Shown: in pieces, positions 57,272-64,000 of the stretch
Numbering within the stretch: the first letter of the stretch is position 1
Layout of the letters: every line of letters begins with the position of its first letter
Source of the DNA: Beta vulgaris subsp. vulgaris
Lineage: Eukaryota > Streptophyta > Magnoliopsida > Caryophyllales > Amaranthaceae
NCBI RefSeq assembly: GCF_026745355.1
Contig: NC_079209.1
Coordinates: 48,244,961 to 48,308,960 of the forward strand
DNA length: 64,000 nt
Direction: 5' to 3'
Position numbers and translations under genes: made by a program
Notes under the pieces: generated by a model
The model's database searches: none
The model's input: the letters and a program-made list of their open reading frames with translations, nothing else
What the model was told of the DNA's origin: nothing

Positions 57272-58142
57272 CTGTTAGTCATTATTAACCTTAATTTATT
57301 TGTTAAACCCTAATTAATTCCCAGTGAAAACCCTAATTTCTAATCTCTCTCCCTAACCACACCACCACTCAACAACCACCCCATAACCCCATACCCACCA
57401 GCCGCCCTCCTCCCACCCCACCCCTACAACCCCCATGTTGGTCGCAACCTTCTTACGTCTTGCTCCACCGACCCTCTCCCCTGCCCCCTCTCCACTCCCC
57501 CATTCCATCCCTCGCCCCAACCCCTCTTTTCTCCTGTCCTTCGCGCCTCCCCTGCCTCTCCCTTTGTCCTAGCCCCCTGGTGTCTAAGTAATGAACGGCT
57601 GAAGTAGTTAGTTGACAACAAGGGCCCTCTCCCTAATTCCCAAAACTTTTAATATAATCCTAAGTTAAGATAATTTAACATAAAATAATTATATTATATT
57701 AAATTATATCAAATAAACTTAGTTGCGCATGGCAATATGTACAAAATATATAAAATTACTTTGCTTTTCAATATATTAATAGTATAAACTATGACAGGTC
57801 TAGTTAGTTTATGGACATTATTGACTTGTTATTTGTAACCTTAATAATAAACTAATATATAAACCTCAAATTTTAGAAAAATTACAAGTGATTATTTTCA
57901 ATTATAATCATTACTTTGAGAAATTATGGAATTCATTTTAAAAAACATTATTTTTCTTTATATAAACAAATGTTTAGCTATGACGCTTGGTAAGAAAAAA
58001 AATTATATAACTAAGAAGTGCTCGGATTGGAGTCGGAGTTGGAGGAAAATCGAAAGTCTGGTTACTAGTAGGATCGGAGCCGAATTATCCATAATCTGAT
58101 TTGGATCTTACTGGTTGCCATTCCTTATCATAAAATTTGACT

Positions 58143-58177
<35 letters not shown>

Positions 58178-58449
58178 TTTTAAGATTCAAAATATTTTAA
58201 CTCCCTCCATCTCCAAATGTTCGCCCCATTTTCTTTTACACTTTTGGCTTTGCACATATTTTCCTTCCAACTATGAGCACCATGACAAAAAAAGTACCAA
58301 TTTCAATTTAATTTTTTCCCGTCCCAACTCTGGGAGGGTCCTTTACAAAAATGGACCAGGTTAACCAACAATTGCTCAAACAGGTTAAAGTTCACTTTTT
58401 GTTTCCAAAACAAAGGGGAAAGGGTGGCAAAGACGGGGTTTCAAGGGAA
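57272..58449. other. Spacer with C-rich stretch (57330-57580) and poly-T (58149-58174)
   Basis: CCCTAA words and then about 250 bases of C-rich, nearly G-free DNA; later AT-rich DNA and a T run of about 26. No coding signal supported. Confidence 0.4.
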
Positions 58450-60167
58450 CACTAGTAGAAAAACCACGATTTGCGTCCCCTGATTTGCGTCGCACTGAAA
58501 CGGAAATGACGCAAAAGGGTAATTTGCGTCGCACGCAAAGAAGAGTGCGACGCACATCATGAGTAAATGAACACCAGTACAAGCTATATGCGTCGCACCT
58601 ACCGTAGGTGCGTTGCAAAAGCCTAATGTGCGTCGCATCTTATTTAACGTGCGACGCAGATTCCAACCCCAATTTGCGTCATACCTCCTTCATGTTCGAC
58701 GCACATACTAAAGCCAGGAGGCCCACTTCCTTTTTATTTCATAAACCTAGCGCCCAGATTTCATCTCCTCTCTCTCTCCCCCTCTCCCTCACTAATAAAC
58801 CCTAAATTTTTCCATCAGCCGTTTCATCATACTTCTCTCTCTCCCTCTCCCCCTCTCGCCCTCTCCCTCTCCCTCACTCAACCTTAGTTCCTCGCCGTTT
58901 ATCACCCATCACGCTCTGCTTTCTCTTCAAATCGAACTTACAACGGCGCTGAAGTTCATCACTCTCTGATTAAAGCCACGAAGTCCTTCCGGCGAGCGAA
59001 TCTTCAGCACAACACCAACAACGACGCCGAAGACCCGACACCACCAACAACGGCGCCGAAGTCCTTCGAATTCCTTGAAATTCAAGAAGAACGAGATTTT
59101 CTCATTATCGTTTTCTCAAATTCAAGAACGAAAATTCAAGATGAACGAGATTTGAAGAAAGAACGAGGTTCGCTCTGATTTTGGCGATTTAGGTTTTTTT
59201 AATATATTTAGTGCAATTTCATTCTTGCATGTTAGATCTGATTTTGTTTTTTTAGGTTCATTTTTTTAATTTCGTTTTTTATATGTTAGATCTGAAAATT
59301 TAAGTTTGCTCTGATTTTGTTTTTTTAGGTTCATCACTCTCTGATTTCGTTTTTTAAGTTTGCTCTGAATATAGTTGACTGCTTTTGTTGATTTTGTTGG
59401 TGCACATCTTTTTTCGATTTTGTTGGTGCACATCTTTTTTCGATTTTTAAGTTCATTACTTCTAATTTTACGTTTTCAGAACCATTTGTAGGAGAAGTGG
59501 AGTTCTGTTAAGGTGAAGGGCAATATCATTCATGAAAAGAGCCGATTGCGACAACGACAAGATCTGTGATTAGGCTTTTATTTAATTTTCGCTTTTTTAA
59601 AAAAAAAATTCTGTAATTCTGTAATATATTTACTATATTGATAGTTACTCCCTCTTCTTAAGATCTGAGTAGAATATTTCTCTTCTGTAATTTCTCTTTT
59701 ATGATTTTTCCATAATTTTCTCATGTAAAAACGTCCCTTCGCTTCTATTCAATGTATAATTTGCGTTGAAATTCCAGTTGGTTTTCGTCCATTCTTTTCT
59801 ATTCCAGTTGGTTCGTGTATTTTTTTTTATTAAAAATGTCAATTTGCGTCGGATGTGAGACTTGTCCGACGCAAATGACTTTTTTAAGGGGTTTCTAGGT
59901 CTAAATATAATATTATTTTTTTTATTAAAATACTAATGTGCGTCGCACATAGCCCGAGGTGCGACGCAAATCACTAATGTGCGTCGCACCCTAGGCAATG
60001 TGCGACGCACATTACCCTCTGCATTATTGGGCTAGGATTCTGCGTCGTTTCTGCATAAGACGCAGATCGTTTCCGAGTCATTTGCGTCGAGGGTTTTGGC
60101 GTCGCACCAGAGTCTGACGCAAATATGCGCCTCACATCCGACGCAAATCGCCTATTCTGTACTAGTG
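58450..60167. mobile_element. CACTA non-autonomous element with 3-bp TSD
   Basis: Starts CACTAGTAGAAAAACCACG, ends CCTATTCTGTACTAGTG, with GAA duplicated at 58447-58449 and 60168-60170. 1,718 bp. The first ~170 bases are nearly identical to the copy at 36067 and the last ~250 closely similar. The middle differs but has the same plan: CT-rich leader (58760-58890), short exon-like CDS-like part with ACGACGCCGAAG words, then T-rich intron-like DNA. Confidence 0.9.
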
Positions 60168-61260
60168 GAAGAAGGATGGGGTGGCAAAGGAGAGGAACGA
60201 GTGTTAGGGGCAGGAGAGGTGGTGACTAGGGAGGGAAAGGGTGTGGCTGGGGCTAGGGAAGGGGTTTTTGGGGTCGGGGAAGGGGTTTTTGGGGTCGGGG
60301 AAGGGGTTTTAGGGGTTAGGAAGGCTGGCAAGGGAAGGGGTGGGAAGGATTTATAAAGGCGAGGTAGGGGGTGGTTGGGGGTAAAGGAGGGGTTTCGAGG
60401 GCAGGGAGTGGATTTTGGGGGCCATGGAGGAAGTTTCAGGGGCGGGGGTGGGGAGGGGTTGGAAGGTAGGGGTGTGCAAAGGGTAGGGTCATACCAGAGT
60501 TTGGACCGGACTGAACCGAAATTTGAACCGGACCGAGAATTCCAGTTCGATCCCCGGTCCGCCAAAAATCAGGATTCCGGATTTTCACTCTGGTCCGGTC
60601 TGATTGGACGTGAATTTGTATTATTTTAGGAAAAAAAATTTAAAGGTTAAAAATAATTTCAAAGTTATAAAGTTAGAAAGTTAAAAATCTTTTCTTTATT
60701 AACTTCAAGATTATTGTTGTTCAAATTATTAAATTTTAATGTATCTATTTTATAAATATGTATAAATCTAAATAAATAAGTTTTTTTTTTTAAAATACAG
60801 ATTCCGGTCCAACAGGTCCAAAATCAAACTGGACCGAAAAAGTTCTAGTCCGATATTTTGATTTTGTTCATGGAACGGTGCACACCCCTAGTGGCAGGGG
60901 CAGGGGAGGGATTTCCATGGGTAGGGGAGGAGGTTTTGAAGGTTGAGAAGAGAGTTGTAGGGGTAGTGGAAGGGACGATGGAGGGGAAAGAGTTTTAAGG
61001 GGAGGGAAGGAGTTTCATGCGGTAGGCAGGCAAGGGCAAGGGGAGGGTGGTGGGGGAGGAGGAGAAGGTGGTGGGGAATGGTAGGCCTTTTGGGGATGGA
61101 GGAGAAGTTGGGGTGGAAGTGGTGATAGTTAGGAGAGGTGGGGAAGGGGGTAGCGGGGAGGAAGGAAAGGGGTTGGGTGGCAAGGAAAAAGAGAAGGATG
61201 GAGCATTGGACGAAGGGGAGAGGAATAAGGAAGAAGATAGAAAATAAATATAAAAAAATA
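60168..61260. repeat. Purine-rich GGGGAAGGGG tract, split by a hAT
   Basis: Plus-strand DNA composed mostly of G and A, with a three-fold repeat of GGGGTCGGGGAAGGGGTTTT at about 60255-60320. A hAT (60467-60890) interrupts it. Frames through it encode only Pro/Gly-rich simple protein and are not supported as genes. Confidence 0.6.
60467..60890. mobile_element. Non-autonomous hAT element
   Basis: 424 bp, ends TAGGGGTGTGCA and TGCACACCCCTA. Flanks are TTGGAAGG (60459-60466) and GTGGCAGG (60891-60898), six of eight identical. Interior GGACCGGAC/GGTCCGGT words. Confidence 0.75.
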
Positions 61261-61362
61261 GCAAAGTTTACCTGCTAGAGCAGGTTAGAAACCTGATGGG
61301 ACTACAATGTCGAACAATATTAAATTGAAGAACTTTTTGTTGGAAAAAGACATATTAAAATA

Positions 61363-61570
61363 CTTTCTCCGTTTCATATTACTCGCTACACTTTTTAATT
61401 CACCGACTCCTAGGTAATTTTTGGAGAAGAAAGAGGTAGAGAGTAAAAAGAAAAGGGACCCATGTGAGAGGAGAGAGGTAGAGCGAGTTTATTGCCAAAA
61501 AAGGAAGTTTAGCAAGTAATGTGAAACTTCTCACAATGAAAAGTGTAGCGAGTATTATGAAACAGAGCAA
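61363..61570. mobile_element. Stowaway-like MITE, diverged
   Basis: TACTTTCTCCGTTTCATATT and AGTATTATGAAACAGAG-type ends around ACTCGCTACAC/GTGTAGCGAGT. Confidence 0.6.
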
Positions 61571-61631
61571 ATAGTTATTTTGTTGAAAAAGACCAAAAAT
61601 AATATTTTTGTTGAAAAAGACCTATTATAAT

Positions 61632-61918
61632 ACTTCCCTTTGTTAATTAAAACCATCTTAATGTTATTCCACCAAAAAATTAATTTTTTCGAAATTGACT
61701 TTCTTCCCCATTAAGTAGGACCTACCTTTTCTTTATACGACCCTAATCCCTTAAAATTGGAAGCAAGAGAACAGGGTTTGGTAGGGTAAAGAGATTAGGA
61801 TAGAAAAAAATAAGTTGGTCCCATTTAATGAGAAAAGGGAGGGAAAGAAAAGTCAATGCCAAAAAATTGACTTTTTGATCGGAAAACATTGAGGAGATTT
61901 TAAGTAACAACTGAAAGT
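61632..61918. mobile_element. Degenerate Stowaway-like MITE
   Basis: Left end ACTTCCCTTTGTTA against right end TAACAACTGAAAGT, with TTGACTTT and complementary words in the arms. Weak. Confidence 0.4.
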
Positions 61919-62292
61919 ATTATAATAGGTATGTTTTAACAAAAAAACAAAAGATTATATTAGGTCTTTTCCAACAAAATGACTATTTTAATAGATCTTG
62001 TCCGACAAAAAGTTCTAAATTAAAGTTAGGACTATTTTTTGTAAGAGCACTCATAATGAGAACTATTAAATCAATTTTTCCTAAATTTTGCTATGTATTA
62101 CTAATAATTATAAATTTTTGTATTTTTAAGTGGTTAGTGAAATGAATCAAACTAAACACATATGTTTTCTTATTACCTATCGAATAGACTTTAGAATTAT
62201 TCTATAATAGAACCAAAAAAATAAGTAAACAGGGCAATAAAATGATAATGTTAGATATAGTAATGGCAAAAAAAAAAAAATGGAGTAATTAC
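61919..62292. other. AT-rich sequence before the first E1 donor
   Basis: Pieces of a repeat (ATTATATTAGGTCTTTTCCAAC) are related to 61560-61640. Otherwise nothing. Confidence 0.3.
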
Positions 62293-62833
62293 CAGCGCAA
62301 TATTGAACATAGAGATGTAGAGGAGTTTGCTTGCGTAAATTAGATTTCATGAGCAGGATATCCGGGTGGTCCTTGACGTATGAAAACAACTCCTCGGCTA
62401 CCGCCATGTTGCGGCTTCGAAGTGCGGCATGGAACGGGGTGTCACCGTCGCAATTCACCTCCAAAAAATTGTTACTACTACTATTACTACTACCACTATT
62501 GCTCTTCTCGAGATGGGAAATGAGGAGTTTGACGGTCTCCTTAGTTCCCCATTGAGCAGCCTCGTGAAGAGGGGTATTCCCATTATTGTTCTTCTGTCGG
62601 AGAAGATCAGGAGATAGGCTAATAGCTTTTTCAATAAACGCCGAGTGCCCATACCGAACTGCAATGAGGACAATGGTGTTGCTTGTATCTGGTGTTTTAA
62701 ATGACAACACTTCGTCCTTTCCATATTTTGCAATATAATCCTCGCCCAACACCTCTATATTTCCTTCCGCTGCTGCATCGAATAAGTCAGATTGCAAGTC
62801 TCCGATTGATAATTTACTCGCCATTTCTCTCAT
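62293..62833 (-). CDS. Ankyrin first exon (E1 type, with start)
   Basis: Begins with ATG at 62833 (a second ATG at 62824 gives MASKLSIGDLQSD) and ends at donor TGCGCTG|GTAATT in phase 1, 541 nt. Unlike the other E1 exons it has no in-frame acceptor just upstream; a purine-rich leader precedes it, as in a true 5' exon. Repeats: NTIVLIAVRYGHSA, NGNTPLHEAAQWGTKETVKL, DGDTPFHAALRSRN and KQTPLHLYVQYC. A serine/asparagine-rich loop (SNSGSSNSSSNN) sits between repeats 2 and 3. It joins in frame to E2 at 54537. Intact. Confidence 0.8.
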
Positions 62834-63379
62834 TATCTTCGATCCTCTTTTTTAATTTCTTCTTCTTCGGATTTTTCTAATCTTTGTTTACTTCTCTTTG
62901 TGCCTTCATTATGGATCTGTATTTCCTTGTGCTCGGTATTATGCAATAATGCAAATAAATTAGAACATTATAATATACATTAGAGCCTTAGAGGTTCTAT
63001 TCGTGAGGAGGTGGAGGTCTCTTATTTTCCTATATGCTGGACCCGACCCTTTATAGTTTATTGCATAATATATAGTGAGGCACCCTATTCAAGGTACGCG
63101 TTACGGAAATGATTATAATAGTTGGACGTCGCTACTTGGCTACATACTTGCCAGTTGCCACCTACTCAAATCGAAAATGGAAACATTGCGTACTGGAATA
63201 TTGCCCTTCAATTTTATGTTCCTATCAGTATTCATTCAACGCCTATATTTTTGTCTATTTTTTTTTTAGTTGTTTTAGATTATAGTGGAAGGATCGTTAA
63301 TTCTCGAAAATAATATAGTAGGTAGTTGTCTTTCTCTCTAACAGAAACTATACTTATAATATAACTTTTTTTAATAATT
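62834..63379 (-). promoter_or_regulatory. Putative promoter region of the ankyrin gene
   Basis: Upstream of the first ankyrin ATG. TATA-like words on the minus strand are CTATAAAGG (about 63048-63056) and TATATTATAATG (about 62965). Which one is used cannot be told. Confidence 0.35.
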
Positions 63380-63565
63380 AGTAAGAAGAAATTTCTTTGA
63401 TTGCCCTAGAATAGGACCTCCACCTGACCTATTACAAGTCAAACATCCCCAAATACTCCTTCTTCTCTTAAATCTCAAGCAAATGCTTGGAGTAGGAATT
63501 CAACCTTATACTTTGCTAGGGAAAATGAGAAAGATCACCACTTGAGCTAGTCCCAATTCTATATT
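63380..63565 (-). mobile_element. tRNA-derived SINE (candidate)
   Basis: Minus strand: ACTAGCTCAAGTGG (A box) and, about 40 bases on, GGTTGAATTCC (B box), then a tail region with AGGTCAGGTGGAGGTCCTATT. The order and spacing match tRNA-derived SINEs. It is not a tRNA gene, since the acceptor and anticodon arms do not fold. TSD not found. Confidence 0.5.
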
Positions 63566-64000
63566 TATATTATAGTTGTCTTTAATAAGAAATATAGTCA
63601 TGTAATCCCTAATTTTTAAATACTTTGACATTATTCATATATATTGTTTTGACTATTGTTGGTGATGTATAAACAAGAAAAAAAAAAACGTAGTCATGAG
63701 CATCTTATTAGATTCGTCTCAATTTATTTTTTCAAACTATCAAGTTTCTAAAATATTTACTTGTCAGTAATTAGAGTTAATGGTAATTTGCATCAACTAC
63801 AATACAATTAGGCGTTAAAAGGATGAAAGAGAAAGCAAGAAAGAGAATGAAAGAGGGGAAAAGGCCCCAATTGAAGACACGAGAAACCCTAGCTAGCTCA
63901 TTCGAAAAAATTGCTCCAGCTAATCCGATTCATCATCAATCCTTGTAGTTATGCATTGGCAAGCGCAAAAGTCAAACTTTATACATTAAAAAGATTCAAA
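63566..64000. other. AT-rich end of the window with Stowaway-like words
   Basis: TAATCCCTAATTTTTAAATA, TTAGATTCGTCTCAATTTAT and the terminal ATGCATTGGCAAGCGC resemble Stowaway MITE internal sequence; the element may continue beyond the edge. Confidence 0.3.

Larger units (their letters stand above)
23335..62833 (-). other. Candidate composite ankyrin-PGG gene, nine exons
   Basis: Exons in transcript order: 62833-62293 (E1), 54537-54032 (E2), 47224-46630 (E1), 33830-33328 (E2), 32799-32265 (E1), 27617-27148 (E2), 26635-26020 (E1), 25214-24730 (E2), 23976-23335 (PGG). E1 exons end in phase 1 and E2 exons start in phase 1 and end in phase 0; internal E1 exons start in phase 0 after good pyrimidine-rich acceptors. 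The sum is 4,893 nt, exactly 1,631 codons. One TGA (54113-54115) interrupts it. Only the first E1 has a leader-like start and only the last module has a PGG exon. Introns are 7.8, 6.8, 12.8, 0.53, 4.6, 0.51, 0.8 and 0.75 kb. The alternative is several truncated paralogues. Confidence 0.5.

Noticed and set aside
60152..60565. Proline-rich 137-codon minus-strand frame
   Set aside because: It is a translation of the purine-rich repeat tract and crosses a hAT terminus; there is no start context or domain.

Overview
This is nuclear DNA of a flowering plant, most likely a eudicot. The evidence is spliced genes of plant-specific families (DMP/DUF679, ATL-type RING-H2, ankyrin-PGG), an ESCRT-III gene with plant intron-exon structure, AT-rich spacers, and abundant plant transposons (Copia, Ty3/gypsy, TRIM, LINE, CACTA, hAT, Mutator-like, Stowaway, Harbinger/Tourist, Helitron, SINE). 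A plastid psbA fragment and a pararetrovirus-like fragment are also present. The species cannot be fixed from the sequence alone.

Layout. 1-2544: the 3' part of a Copia element whose gag is interrupted by a CACTA element and whose pol is missing. 2.8-10.7 kb: three ordinary genes, namely a DMP membrane protein (minus), VPS2.1/CHMP2-like ESCRT-III (plus, five coding exons plus a 5'-UTR intron, one GC-AG intron) and an ATL-like RING-H2 E3 ligase (minus). A tandem TRIM with three LTRs lies between the last two. 11-23 kb: repeats. A ~1.4 kb segment is tandemly duplicated and a 3.5 kb LINE sits in one copy only, so the other copy preserves the empty site. A hAT transposase remnant, an LTR-type fragment, an unidentified exon-like piece and a caulimovirid-like fragment follow.

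23.3-62.8 kb: nine minus-strand exons of ACD6-like ankyrin type. They alternate E1, E2, E1, E2 (four times) and end in a single PGG membrane exon. All acceptors and donors keep the same phases (E1 is 0 to 1, E2 is 1 to 0), so the whole series splices in silico to 4,893 nt = 1,631 codons with one in-frame TGA. At two module boundaries the E2-to-E1 gap is only ~0.5 kb. This is the most interesting object here: either one ~39.5 kb modular ankyrin gene with transposon-filled introns, or a decaying array of truncated paralogues ending in one complete gene (23335-26635).

The long intervals between ankyrin exons hold nested transposons: a 10.5 kb Copia carrying LINE, CACTA, hAT and MITE insertions, several non-autonomous hATs with 8-bp duplications, a Mutator-like MITE with a perfect 9-bp duplication, two Helitron-type repeats, and two near-complete CACTA elements with 3-bp duplications. 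Coordinates of spliced genes were derived by hand from GT/GC-AG sites and reading frame; no alignment or search was run.
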